NCBI GenBank assembly: GCA_000161775.1
Contig: GG704596.1
Location: 1,759,593-1,823,592, forward strand
DNA length: 64,000 nt
Reading direction: 5' to 3'
Source of the DNA: Ruegeria lacuscaerulensis ITI-1157
GTDB taxonomy: Bacteria; Pseudomonadota; Alphaproteobacteria; Rhodobacterales; Rhodobacteraceae
Shown here: piece by piece, positions 1-8,180 of the stretch
Position numbering within the stretch: the first letter of the stretch is position 1
Layout of the letters: every line of letters begins with the position of its first letter
The notes under the pieces: model-generated
Seen by the model: the letters and a program-made list of their open reading frames with translations, nothing else
Databases searched by the model: none
Told to the model about the DNA's origin: nothing
Translations under genes and position numbers: made by a program

Positions 1-1
1 G

Positions 2-1033
2 CATTTGCGAAGGAAATACGCTAAGAAACAGGTCGAGGGGTTGGCTTCTCTTGGCCTTGCCAAGTCGGGTTTGGGCGCGCATCTGAATCGCCAATCTCGG
101 CAGATATTGAACTTGCATTGGGTCAATTCTGATATGATTTCGATCGCAGAGATCGGAAAGCTGAAACACCCCGTAGTCTGGACCTTTCACGATATGTGGC
201 CGTTTTCCGGGGCCGAGCATGTCAGCGAGCTGGACAGATGGCGCAACGGCTATGCATCACCGACGCAAAGCGGATTCGATTTGAATCGATGGGTTTGGAA
301 GAGAAAAGCCGCAAGTTGGAAGAAAAAGTTTCAAATCGTGTGCCCAAGCAATTGGCTGGCTGAATGCGTGCGGCAAAGTGCGTTGATGCGCGACTGGCCT
401 GTGACCGTAATTCCGAACCCCATCGACACCGAGCTTTGGGCCACTGTCGGCAAAGCTCGGGCTCGCTCCGAACTATCGCTGCCGCAAGGCACTCCGCTGG
501 TATTGTTCGGCGCTGTTCAAGCGACCGAAGATCCCAACAAGGGATTTTCCCTTCTCGCGGAAGCAATGCGCCGTGTGCATTCCGTCCTTCCCGACGTAGA
601 AGCGGTTGTATTTGGGAGCGACAAAATCGACACAGATTTTCCGTATCCGGTGCATTTCATGGGTAGAATAAGCGACGAAAGCCTGCTGAAACGTATCTAT
701 TCAGCTGCCGATGTTTTTGTATTGCCTTCGCGACGGGAAGTATTGGGATATACCGGAATTGAGGCCATGAGTTGCGGCGTCCCGGTTGTTGCCTTTAATG
801 TGAGCGGTTTGACGGATTTGGTTCCCAATGAGCGTTTGGGATATTTGGCGCAGCCATTCGAGCCGGACGACCTTGCGAATGGGATAGTTTCGATCCTACA
901 AAACCGCGAAAGCGATAGTGGTAAGGAAATGTCCAGAGCTGTTAGACAACACGCTGTGAACAGTTTTGGACAAGCGGTAGTCGCACGGCAATATGCTGCC
1001 CTCTACGAGAAGATCAGCCAGACACAGCCATAG
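2..1033 (+). CDS. Glycosyltransferase family 4 protein, 5' end outside window
   Basis: C-terminal 340 or so residues of a GT4-type (GT-B fold) glycosyltransferase that would transfer a sugar from a nucleotide-sugar to a polysaccharide precursor. The acceptor cannot be read from the sequence. Visible are HDMWPFSG in the N-terminal half and the GT4 E-x7-E donor-binding signature (REVLGYTGIEAMSCGVPVV) near residue 240 of the visible part. The frame is open to the window edge. The first possible start is a TTG at base 5, but family members begin with about 70 more residues, so the gene is cut rather than short. Base composition is more AT-rich than the next genes, as often seen in exopolysaccharide clusters. 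It converges on the GntR gene with an 18-base gap. Confidence 0.8.
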   Translation, partial: HLRRKYAKKQVEGLASLGLAKSGLGAHLNRQSRQILNLHWVNSDMISIAEIGKLKHPVVWTFHDMWPFSGAEHVSELDRWRNGYASPTQSGFDLNRWVWKRKAASWKKKFQIVCPSNWLAECVRQSALMRDWPVTVIPNPIDTELWATVGKARARSELSLPQGTPLVLFGAVQATEDPNKGFSLLAEAMRRVHSVLPDVEAVVFGSDKIDTDFPYPVHFMGRISDESLLKRIYSAADVFVLPSRREVLGYTGIEAMSCGVPVVAFNVSGLTDLVPNERLGYLAQPFEPDDLANGIVSILQNRESDSGKEMSRAVRQHAVNSFGQAVVARQYAALYEKISQTQP

Positions 1034-1051
1034 CCCGGCCTTGCACGTTCG

Positions 1052-1822
1052 TCAGGATCCGCCCGTCTCATGTTCCAGACGCTGGCGCGCGATGCGTTCG
1101 TTGCGCTGCGCTTTCTGCTGGTCCTGCATGCAGCGTTCGACGAAGCTCAGGTGCTGTTCCACCGCCTGCCGGGCGGCCTCGGGGTCGCGGGCCTGAAGCG
1201 CTTCGTTGATTGCCCTGTGCTGGTTCAGGATCGCGTCGCGCGTCGTGCGTTGGTGGAACATGATCTGACGGTTGTAGAACACACCCTGCCGCAACAGATC
1301 GAACATCGACCGCATCATGTGCAGCATCACCACGTTGTGGCTGGCCTCGATGATCGCCATGTGGAACTGCGCGTCCAGATGGGCCTCCTCATCGGCCGCG
1401 TTGCGGGCATGGGCGGCCTCCATCTTGTCGAAAATCGCCTGAATCACCTTCAGGTCGCTGTCCGAGCCCAGCCGCGCGGCGCGTTCGGCCGCCAACCCTT
1501 CCATGTCGCGCCGGAATGACAGGTAATCGAACACGGCCTCGTCATGGCTGCTGAACAGACGGATCAGCGCCGGCGAAAAGGCCGAGCCCAGAACCTCGGC
1601 CACATAGATGCCTGATCCGGCCTTGGCGGTCAGCAGGCCCTGCTCCTGCAGTTGCGAGATCGCCTCGCGCAGCGACGGGCGCGACACGCCCAGCCGGTCG
1701 GCCAGCTCGCGCTCGGACGGCAGGCGTTCACCGGGGCGCAGGATCCCGCGCAGGATCAGCAACTCGATCTGTTTGACCACGGCCAGGGACAGTTTCTCGG
1801 TCTGGACTTTCTGAAAGGGCAT
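1052..1822 (-). CDS. GntR/FadR-family transcriptional regulator
   Basis: 256-residue regulator. The N-terminal winged helix-turn-helix carries the GntR signature (PGERLPSERELADRLGVSR, about residues 31-49). The C-terminal all-helical FCD effector domain has the usual Asp/His metal-ligand pattern (DAQFHMAI). FCD regulators bind carboxylate-type ligands and often control a divergent gene. I chose the ATG at 1822 because the reading frame upstream of it is unlike the family. The gene is divergent from the aminotransferase at 1981, and two inverted repeats of identical architecture lie between them, so autoregulation plus control of the aminotransferase is a fair inference. The ligand is unknown. 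Confidence 0.85.
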   Translation of the reverse strand: MPFQKVQTEKLSLAVVKQIELLILRGILRPGERLPSERELADRLGVSRPSLREAISQLQEQGLLTAKAGSGIYVAEVLGSAFSPALIRLFSSHDEAVFDYLSFRRDMEGLAAERAARLGSDSDLKVIQAIFDKMEAAHARNAADEEAHLDAQFHMAIIEASHNVVMLHMMRSMFDLLRQGVFYNRQIMFHQRTTRDAILNQHRAINEALQARDPEAARQAVEQHLSFVERCMQDQQKAQRNERIARQRLEHETGGS

Positions 1823-1839
1823 CGGATCACGCTGAAAAT

Positions 1840-1858
1840 TGGTCAAATCATATGACCA
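1840..1858. promoter_or_regulatory. Candidate GntR operator, site 1
   Basis: Perfect inverted repeat TGGTCA-N7-TGACCA, 18 bases upstream of the GntR start codon. The TGGT/ACCA half-site style is usual for FadR-subfamily operators. The same 6-7-6 architecture recurs at 1911-1929. Confidence 0.6.
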
Positions 1859-1910
1859 CACATGCCCGGCCCGCGCAAGAACGGGCCGCAATCACATTGG
1901 CTGAAACACT

Positions 1911-1929
1911 AGGTCAGTATTATTGACTT
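1911..1929. promoter_or_regulatory. Candidate GntR operator, site 2
   Basis: Inverted repeat AGGTCA-N7-TGACTT, imperfect against site 1 but with the same 7-base spacer. Its centre is 71 bases from that of site 1 and it lies 52 bases upstream of the aminotransferase start. Two sites in one divergent intergenic region suggest shared control. Confidence 0.55.
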
Positions 1930-1980
1930 TAAGCGCAGAGGTCATAGCGTCAGTCCGACCCAGCGGAGGAGGCTCGGCCC

Positions 1981-3174
1981 ATGCACCAGCTATTTGCAAC
2001 GCGCGCCGCGCGAATGAAGGCATCCGAAATCCGAGAGCTGCTGAAACTGCTGGATCAACCCGGCATCATTTCCTTTGCCGGCGGTATCCCCGATCCGGCG
2101 CTGTTTCCCGCCGAGGCGTTTTCTCAGGCATTCCAACAGGCGCTTGGGGCTGGCAGCGGCGCACAGGCGCTGCAGTATTCCGTGTCCGAAGGGTATATGC
2201 CGCTGCGGGAATGGATCGCCGGCCACATGCGCCAGATCGGCATCGACTGCGGCCCCGACGACGTTCTGATCACCTCGGGCTCGCAGCAGGCGCTGGACTA
2301 TCTGGGCAAACTGTTTCTGTCGCCCGGCGACACGGCGCTGGTTGGATGGCCGACCTATCTGGGGGCTTTGGCGGCCTTCAACGCCTATGAACCACGCTTT
2401 GACAGGTTGCGCGAAGGCGGCAATGTGGGCGCGGCGCAATACCGGGCCGCGGCGGGGCCGGGGGCGGTCAAATACGCCTATCTGTCCCCCGACTTTGCAA
2501 ACCCGACCGGTGAGACCGTCGATCGGCAGGGGCGCGAGGGCCTTCTGGATCTGGCCGAGGAGTTGGACTGCGCCCTGATCGAGGACGGCGCCTATCAGGC
2601 CCTGCGCTATGACGGGCAGGCGATACCGCCGATCCTTGCGCTGGAACTGGCGCGGAAGGGCGATCTGCAAGCCTGCCGGACGATCTATTGCGGCAGTTTT
2701 TCCAAGACCCTGTCGCCCGGGCTGCGGGTGGGGTGGGTCGTGGCGGCGCGGCCCGTCATCGCGCAGCTTGTGCTGATGAAACAGGCCGCCGACCTGCATT
2801 CCGCCACCATCAACCAGATGGCCGTTCACCAGGTGGCGCAGGCCTGTTTCGACAGCCACATCCCGAAGGTGCGCGCAACCTACCGTGCGCGCCGCGACGC
2901 GATGCTGGCGGCGCTGGATCGGCACATGCCCGAAGGTGTGCACTGGACCCGGCCCGAGGGTGGGATGTTCATCTGGCTGACCCTGCCGCCCGGATCAGAT
3001 GGCGCGCAACTGCTGGCCCGCGCGCTTGAGACGGTCAAGGTCGCCTTTGTGCCCGGCCAAGCCTTTCACCCCGATGGCAGCGGTGCAAACACGATCCGGC
3101 TGAGTTTCTCCAACTCGGACGAGGCCACGATTGCCGAGGGCATTGCCCGGTTGGGCACGGTCCTGCGCGGATAA
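1981..3174 (+). CDS. PLP-dependent aminotransferase, class I/II (LysN/AAT-like)
   Basis: 397-residue fold-type I aminotransferase. The PLP lysine lies in GSFSKTLSPGLRVGW (about residue 242), and the pocket Asn/Asp/Tyr elements are recognisable (FANPTGE, EDGAYQALRY). The N-terminal block (GIISFAGGIPDPALFP) resembles 2-aminoadipate and multi-substrate aminotransferases of the LysN group. It lacks the winged-helix domain of MocR fusions. A strong ribosome site (GGAGGAGG, 8 bases before ATG) supports the start. It is expressed divergently from a GntR regulator whose candidate operators overlap its promoter region. The substrate is not determinable here. Confidence 0.85.
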   Translation: MHQLFATRAARMKASEIRELLKLLDQPGIISFAGGIPDPALFPAEAFSQAFQQALGAGSGAQALQYSVSEGYMPLREWIAGHMRQIGIDCGPDDVLITSGSQQALDYLGKLFLSPGDTALVGWPTYLGALAAFNAYEPRFDRLREGGNVGAAQYRAAAGPGAVKYAYLSPDFANPTGETVDRQGREGLLDLAEELDCALIEDGAYQALRYDGQAIPPILALELARKGDLQACRTIYCGSFSKTLSPGLRVGWVVAARPVIAQLVLMKQAADLHSATINQMAVHQVAQACFDSHIPKVRATYRARRDAMLAALDRHMPEGVHWTRPEGGMFIWLTLPPGSDGAQLLARALETVKVAFVPGQAFHPDGSGANTIRLSFSNSDEATIAEGIARLGTVLRG

Positions 3175-3218
3175 GTTCGGGAAAGCTTTCGTTAACCATT
3201 TTCCCGCAAAGCTGCGGC

Positions 3219-3623
3219 ATGATCCGGTTCCTCGCCTTGCTGTTGCTGGCCGGCTGCACGGCCGGTACGCCCCATTTTCGCGACCTGCCCGCGACCCGCG
3301 TGGCCGTGAACGGGAGCGTGTTCGACGTGCGCCTGCGCGGTGACCTGGCCGAGGCGGTCCGCGTCAACAGCCAATATGCCCCGCGGCTGGGGCCGATCCG
3401 GGATCGGGCTGCCTTGGCCATGGCGCAGGTCTCGGGCTGTCCGGTCGCCGACGTGTTGGGCGATGCGGCGGTGACCGTGGGCATCCTCGCCTGCGACCGC
3501 AAGGCGTCGGACCGGCTGCTGATGGCTGCGGTCACGCCGACCAACTATGAATGCATTGACTTCGGGACCTATGAAAGTGGGGCGGACACCGGATACCAGG
3601 TGTTCGAGTGTTCGCCGTATTGA
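3219..3623 (+). CDS. Small predicted lipoprotein of unknown function
   Basis: 134 residues. A short hydrophobic N-terminus ends in a lipobox (LLAGC, Cys13), so the mature protein is probably lipid-anchored in the envelope. The rest is soluble, with Cys pairs near residues 68-84 and 108-131 that could form disulfides. I recognise no domain. It stands alone between the aminotransferase and smc on the same strand. A clean signal sequence and ordinary codon use argue that it is real. Confidence 0.6.
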   Translation: MIRFLALLLLAGCTAGTPHFRDLPATRVAVNGSVFDVRLRGDLAEAVRVNSQYAPRLGPIRDRAALAMAQVSGCPVADVLGDAAVTVGILACDRKASDRLLMAAVTPTNYECIDFGTYESGADTGYQVFECSPY

Positions 3624-3656
3624 ATCCGCGCGATTCCGCCGAAATCAGCAAGATAT

Positions 3657-3665
3657 TGTGGATAA
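3657..3665 (-). promoter_or_regulatory. DnaA-box match upstream of smc
   Basis: Minus strand reads TTATCCACA, a full match to the high-affinity DnaA box, 96 bases upstream of the smc start chosen here. A single 9-mer can occur by chance in 64 kb, so function is only possible. Confidence 0.3.
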
Positions 3666-3760
3666 CTCGGCCCAATATCCCATATCCTGCGCAACTTCGT
3701 TGACTCGCTGGCATTCCCTTGTCCAGACTTTCAAGGAACGGGAATCATGGAAATCGGCCT

Positions 3761-6700
3761 TTGCGCTTTACCAAACTCAAACTCACCGGCTTCAAAAGCT
3801 TCGTCGACCCGACCGATCTGATCATCGCGGACGGGTTGACCGGTGTGGTGGGGCCCAACGGCTGCGGCAAGTCCAACCTGCTCGAGGCGCTGCGTTGGGT
3901 GATGGGCGAGAACCGCCCCAAATCGATGCGCGGCGGTGCGATGGAGGACGTGATCTTTGCCGGTGCCGCCACCCGTCCGGCGCGCAACTTCGCCGAGGTC
4001 GTCCTGACCATGGACAACTCGGAACGTCTGGCCCCGGCCGGGTTCAATGACAGCGACCAGATCGAGATCGTGCGCCGCATCACCCGCGACGTGGGCAGCG
4101 CCTACAAGGCCAACGGCAAGGACGTGCGCGCCCGCGACGTGCAGATGCTGTTCGCCGACGCCTCGACCGGCGCGCATTCACCCGCTCTGGTGGGGCAGAA
4201 CCGGATCGCCGAGCTGATAAACGCCAAACCCCGCGCCCGCCGCCGCATTCTGGAAGAGGCCGCCGGTATCTCGGGTCTGTACCAGCGGCGGCATGAAGCT
4301 GAACTGAAGCTCAAGGGCACCGAGGCCAACCTGACCCGCGTCGATGACGTGCTGGAACAGTTGGGCACGCAGCTGGCGCAGCTGGCGCGGCAGGCCCGTC
4401 AGGCCGCGCGGTATCGCGAAATCGGCGAGCAATTGCGCCAGGCCGAGGGCATGTTGCTGTATCGCCGCTGGAAAGAGGCCGACATGGCCCGCCAGCAGGC
4501 CGAAGAACGTCTGCGCGACCGCACCACCGAAGCCGCGCGCGCCGAGGCCGAGGCCCGCGCCGCCAGCGCGAAACGCGCCGAGATCGAAGAGACCCTGCCG
4601 CCGCTGCGCGAGGAGGAGGCCATCGCCGCCGCCGTCCTGCAGCGCCAGCAGGTGCAGCGCGATCAGTTGTCCGATCAGGAAACCCGCGCGCGCCAGACCA
4701 TCGAAACCCTGACTGCCCGCATCCAACAGCTGGGCCGTGACATCGAGCGTGAAACCGGTTTGAACCGCGACGCCGGCGAGATGATCGAGCGGCTGGAATG
4801 GGAGGCCCGGGAACTGGCCAAGGCCGCCGAGGGCCATGACGACAAGCTGGCCGAAGCCGCCGAAATCGCCCGCGAAGCCGCCGCGGTTCTGCAGGAGCGT
4901 GAGGATCTGCTGGCGCAGGAGACCGAGGACACCGCTCGTCTGGTCGCGCGTCACCAATCGGCGCAGCGCCTGGTCGAGGACAGCCGCAAAACGCTGGCAC
5001 GCTCCGAGGCCGAAGAGGAAAAGGCCCGCGCGGCCGTCGCCGAGGCCCGCGCCGCGCTGACCCACGCCGACGAAGCGTTCGAGGCCGCGCAAGCCGCCGA
5101 GGAAGAGGCGCGCGAGGCCGCCGAAGCCGCCGAAGAAGCGCTGGCCGCCGCCGACGAATTGCGCGGCGAGACCCAAGCGCGCGAGGCCGAGGCCCGCGCT
5201 CAACGCTCCGAGGCCGAGGGCGAGCTGGGCGCGATCCGGGCCGAGACCACCGCGCTGGCCAAGCTGGTCGAGCGCGACACCGCCGAGGGCGGCCAGGTGC
5301 TGGACCTGCTGCGGGTCGAGCCGGGCTTTGAAAAGGCGCTGGGGGCCGCGCTGGCGGATGACCTCCGCGCCCCGCTGGTCGAAGGCGATGGGCCGTCGGG
5401 CTGGGTGCAGGTGCCGGGCTATGATGCCGATCAGCCCTTGCCGGCCGGGGCCGAGCCGCTGGCGCTGCACGTCTCGGGGCCGGACCGCCTCGGCCGTCGC
5501 ATTGCGCAGATCGGGCTGATCGACGCGGATCAGGGCGCGCGGCTGCAACCCTTGCTGAAACCCGGCCAGCGGCTGGTATCGCGCTCGGGCGATCTGTGGC
5601 GCTGGGACGGGTTCCGCGCTTGGGCCGAGGATGCCCCCAGCGCCGCGGCGCTGCGGCTGGAGCAGCTCAACAAGCTTGAGGCGCTGAAACAGCAGTTGGC
5701 GCAGGTCGAAGCACAGGCCGACGGCGCCCGCGCTGCGCACGAGGCCCTGTCGCGGCAACTGGCCGAGGTGACCGAGGCCGACCGCCGTGCCCGCGAGGCC
5801 CGCCGCGCCGCCGATCAGCGCATGGCCGAGGCCGCCCGCGCGCTCAGCCGGGCCGAGGCCGACCGCAACCTGGCGCAGGGCAAGCTGGAGAACCTGACGC
5901 TTGCGGTCGACCGCCACAAGCAGGATGCGATGGAGGCCCGCGCCCAGCTGCGCGAGGCCGAGGCCGCTCTGGCCGAGCTGGGCGATCTGGACACCGCCCG
6001 CGCCCGGGTCGAGGACATCAAGCAGACGGTCGAGGCCGCGCGGATCACCATGCTGACGCACCGCTCGACCCATGACGAGCTGCGCCGCGAGGGCGAGGCC
6101 CGCACCCGCCGCGCGCAGGAGGTTACCAAGGACCTGAGCGGCTGGAAACACCGCCTGGAAACCGCCGAGAAGCGCATCGCCGAGCTGGCCGAGCGCAAAG
6201 CCAGTTCCGAGGAAGAGCTGACCGAGGCGATGGCCGCGCCCGCCGAGATCGCCGAGGCGCGCGAAGAGTTGAACGAGATGATCGAGGCGGCCGAGGCCCG
6301 CCGCGCCGAGGCCGCCGACAAGCTGGCCCAGGCCGAAGCGCTGCAACGCGAGGCCGTGCTGGCCGAGCGCGAGGCCGAGCGCAAGGCCTCGGAGGCCCGC
6401 GAAGCCCGCGCCGCGGCTGAGGCGCGGTTCGAGGCGGCCAAGGAAAGTGTCGCCGCCGCCGCCGAGCGCATCGCCGAGGATCAGCAACTGACCCCGAACC
6501 AGCTGTTGAACCAGCTGGACGTGAACCCCGACGACATGCCCGCCGCCGATGCCCTTGAGGCTGAGGTGAACCGCCACAAGCGTCAGCGCGACGCGATGGG
6601 TGCGGTGAACCTGCGCGCCGAGGAGGATGCCAAGGAGATTCAGGAGGAGTTCGACACGCTCAACAGCGAGAAATCCGATCTGGAAGAGGCGATCAAGGCG

Positions 6701-7216
6701 CTGCGCAGCGGCATCGCCAGCCTCAACCGCGAGGGCCGCGAGCGTCTGCTGACCGCCTTCGAGCAGGTCAACGCGAACTTCGCCATGCTGTTCAAGCATC
6801 TGTTCGGCGGTGGCGAGGCCAACCTGGTGATGGTCGAGAGCGACGACCCGCTGGATGCGGGGCTCGAGATCATGTGCCAGCCGCCGGGCAAGAAGCTGTC
6901 GACCCTCAGCCTGTTGTCGGGCGGGGAACAGACCCTGACCGCCACCGCGCTGATCTTCGGCGTGTTCCTAGCCAACCCGGCGCCGATCTGCGTGCTGGAC
7001 GAGGTCGACGCGCCGCTGGACGATGCCAACGTGACCCGGTTCTGCGATCTGCTGGACGAGATGTGCCGCCAGACCGACACGCGGTTCCTGATCATCACCC
7101 ACCACGCGGTGACCATGGCCCGGATGGACCGTCTGTTCGGCGTGACCATGCAGGAACAGGGCGTCAGCCAGCTGGTCTCGGTCGATCTGAAGAAGGCCGA
7201 GCAGATGGTCGCCTGA
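3761..7216 (+). CDS. smc: Chromosome segregation ATPase SMC
   Basis: Core subunit of bacterial condensin, which loops and compacts DNA with ScpAB. About 1151 residues in the classic order: N-terminal ATPase half with Walker A (GPNGCGKS, residues 31-38), Ala/Glu/Arg-rich coiled coil, a hinge near residues 500-640, a second coiled coil, then the ABC signature (LLSGGEQ, about 1051) and Walker B (CVLDEVDAP, about 1078). The longest reading starts at a TTG at 3719, but homology begins at LRFTKLKLTGFKSF, so I prefer the TTG at 3761. An ATG at 3747 is out of frame. The scpAB genes are not in the window. Confidence 0.95.
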   Translation: MRFTKLKLTGFKSFVDPTDLIIADGLTGVVGPNGCGKSNLLEALRWVMGENRPKSMRGGAMEDVIFAGAATRPARNFAEVVLTMDNSERLAPAGFNDSDQIEIVRRITRDVGSAYKANGKDVRARDVQMLFADASTGAHSPALVGQNRIAELINAKPRARRRILEEAAGISGLYQRRHEAELKLKGTEANLTRVDDVLEQLGTQLAQLARQARQAARYREIGEQLRQAEGMLLYRRWKEADMARQQAEERLRDRTTEAARAEAEARAASAKRAEIEETLPPLREEEAIAAAVLQRQQVQRDQLSDQETRARQTIETLTARIQQLGRDIERETGLNRDAGEMIERLEWEARELAKAAEGHDDKLAEAAEIAREAAAVLQEREDLLAQETEDTARLVARHQSAQRLVEDSRKTLARSEAEEEKARAAVAEARAALTHADEAFEAAQAAEEEAREAAEAAEEALAAADELRGETQAREAEARAQRSEAEGELGAIRAETTALAKLVERDTAEGGQVLDLLRVEPGFEKALGAALADDLRAPLVEGDGPSGWVQVPGYDADQPLPAGAEPLALHVSGPDRLGRRIAQIGLIDADQGARLQPLLKPGQRLVSRSGDLWRWDGFRAWAEDAPSAAALRLEQLNKLEALKQQLAQVEAQADGARAAHEALSRQLAEVTEADRRAREARRAADQRMAEAARALSRAEADRNLAQGKLENLTLAVDRHKQDAMEARAQLREAEAALAELGDLDTARARVEDIKQTVEAARITMLTHRSTHDELRREGEARTRRAQEVTKDLSGWKHRLETAEKRIAELAERKASSEEELTEAMAAPAEIAEAREELNEMIEAAEARRAEAADKLAQAEALQREAVLAEREAERKASEAREARAAAEARFEAAKESVAAAAERIAEDQQLTPNQLLNQLDVNPDDMPAADALEAEVNRHKRQRDAMGAVNLRAEEDAKEIQEEFDTLNSEKSDLEEAIKALRSGIASLNREGRERLLTAFEQVNANFAMLFKHLFGGGEANLVMVESDDPLDAGLEIMCQPPGKKLSTLSLLSGGEQTLTATALIFGVFLANPAPICVLDEVDAPLDDANVTRFCDLLDEMCRQTDTRFLIITHHAVTMARMDRLFGVTMQEQGVSQLVSVDLKKAEQMVA

Positions 7217-7270
7217 CCGCTCACTGCAACGTTATTCCGCGAACGGGCCGGGCCGGGCTAGGCTGGCTGC

Positions 7271-7633
7271 ATGAAACATCTGTTGCTGATCGCCGCGGCC
7301 TGCGCCGCCTCGCCGCTCTGGGCTGCCGAATGGGCCACCCGCCCCGGCGATGTCCCCCTGAGCCCCGCTGAACTGGACGCGCTGGCCGGGCGAACGGTGA
7401 CTTTCTATGACGACGGGCGGTCGAAATACTCGGCCGGTGGGGCCTATTCCTATACCTATTCGGCGGTCAATGGCGGCGGAACGGCCTTCGGAACCTACTC
7501 GATCGCCGCCGATGGCAGCGTCTGCGTGCAATATCGCAACGGGCTCGGCCGTTGTGATCTGTATGTGCGCAACGATGGTCGGTTGATCCTGATCACCGAA
7601 AAAGGCGAACGTTTCCCGGTGCGACCCGAGTGA
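7271..7633 (+). CDS. Exported protein of unknown function
   Basis: 120 residues with a typical Sec signal peptide (MKHLLLIAAACAASPLWA, probable cleavage before AEWATRP). The mature part of about 100 residues is predicted periplasmic. It is rich in Gly, Ser and Tyr (YSYTYSAVNGGG) and has two Cys near residues 78 and 87 that could form a disulfide. I recognise no enzyme motif. It sits between smc and a P-loop protein on the same strand. Confidence 0.6.
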   Translation: MKHLLLIAAACAASPLWAAEWATRPGDVPLSPAELDALAGRTVTFYDDGRSKYSAGGAYSYTYSAVNGGGTAFGTYSIAADGSVCVQYRNGLGRCDLYVRNDGRLILITEKGERFPVRPE

Positions 7634-7678
7634 TCGGGGCTTGCCTTCTACCCGCCGTGCCTAACCAGGAAATGACCG

Positions 7679-8176
7679 ATGACCCGATCCGCACCGACCC
7701 TGCACATGCTGTGCGGCAAGATCGCCGCAGGAAAATCGACGCTTGCCGCCCAACTCGCGCGGCAGCCCGGCACAGTTCTGATTTCCGAGGACGCTTGGCT
7801 GAAGCCGCTATTTGCCGATCAGATGGTGACAGGTGCCGACTATCTGCGCTGTTCCACGCGTCTGCGGGCGGCGATGGGTCCGCATGTCACGACTCTGCTT
7901 GAGGCGGGCATTTCGGTTGTTCTGGATTTCCCGGCCAACACGGTCGAAACCCGCGCCTGGATGCGCGAAATTCTGGATCAGACCGATGCCGCGCATCAGA
8001 TGCATGTGCTGACCACACCCGACGCCGTTTGTCTGGCCCGACTGCAAGCACGTAACGCAGCGGGCGACCACGCCTTTGCCGCGACCGAAGAACAGTTCCG
8101 TCGGTTTTCCAAGCATTACGCGGAACCGATGCCTGAGGAAGGATTCACGCTGGTGTTCCACGACCCAACGGATTGA
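7679..8176 (+). CDS. P-loop ATP-binding protein, small-molecule-kinase-like
   Basis: 165 residues beginning with a Walker A loop (CGKIAAGKST, residues 12-21), then ISEDAW, where the acidic pair follows strand 2 as in zeta-toxin, gluconate and chloramphenicol kinases, and a basic helix LARLQARNAAGDHAF that may hold the lid arginines. This looks like a free-standing phosphotransferase of the AAA_33 type. No antitoxin-like partner is adjacent, so a toxin role is unsupported. It converges on the transglycosylase gene with a 4-base gap. The start at 7679 is supported by AGGA upstream. A nearby ATG in another frame gives no conserved product. Confidence 0.65.
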   Translation: MTRSAPTLHMLCGKIAAGKSTLAAQLARQPGTVLISEDAWLKPLFADQMVTGADYLRCSTRLRAAMGPHVTTLLEAGISVVLDFPANTVETRAWMREILDQTDAAHQMHVLTTPDAVCLARLQARNAAGDHAFAATEEQFRRFSKHYAEPMPEEGFTLVFHDPTD

Positions 8177-8180
8177 GTAG

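Noticed and set aside
4178..6799. Long minus-strand open frame (873 codons) opposite smc
   Set aside because: It is the complement of a biased, Ala/Glu/Arg-rich coiled-coil coding frame in GC-rich DNA. Its product is a low-complexity Leu/Gly/Gln sequence with no domain.
7679..8176. Zeta-toxin-like kinase of a toxin-antitoxin pair
   Set aside because: The P-loop layout is similar, but no antitoxin-sized gene is adjacent and the neighbours are housekeeping genes.
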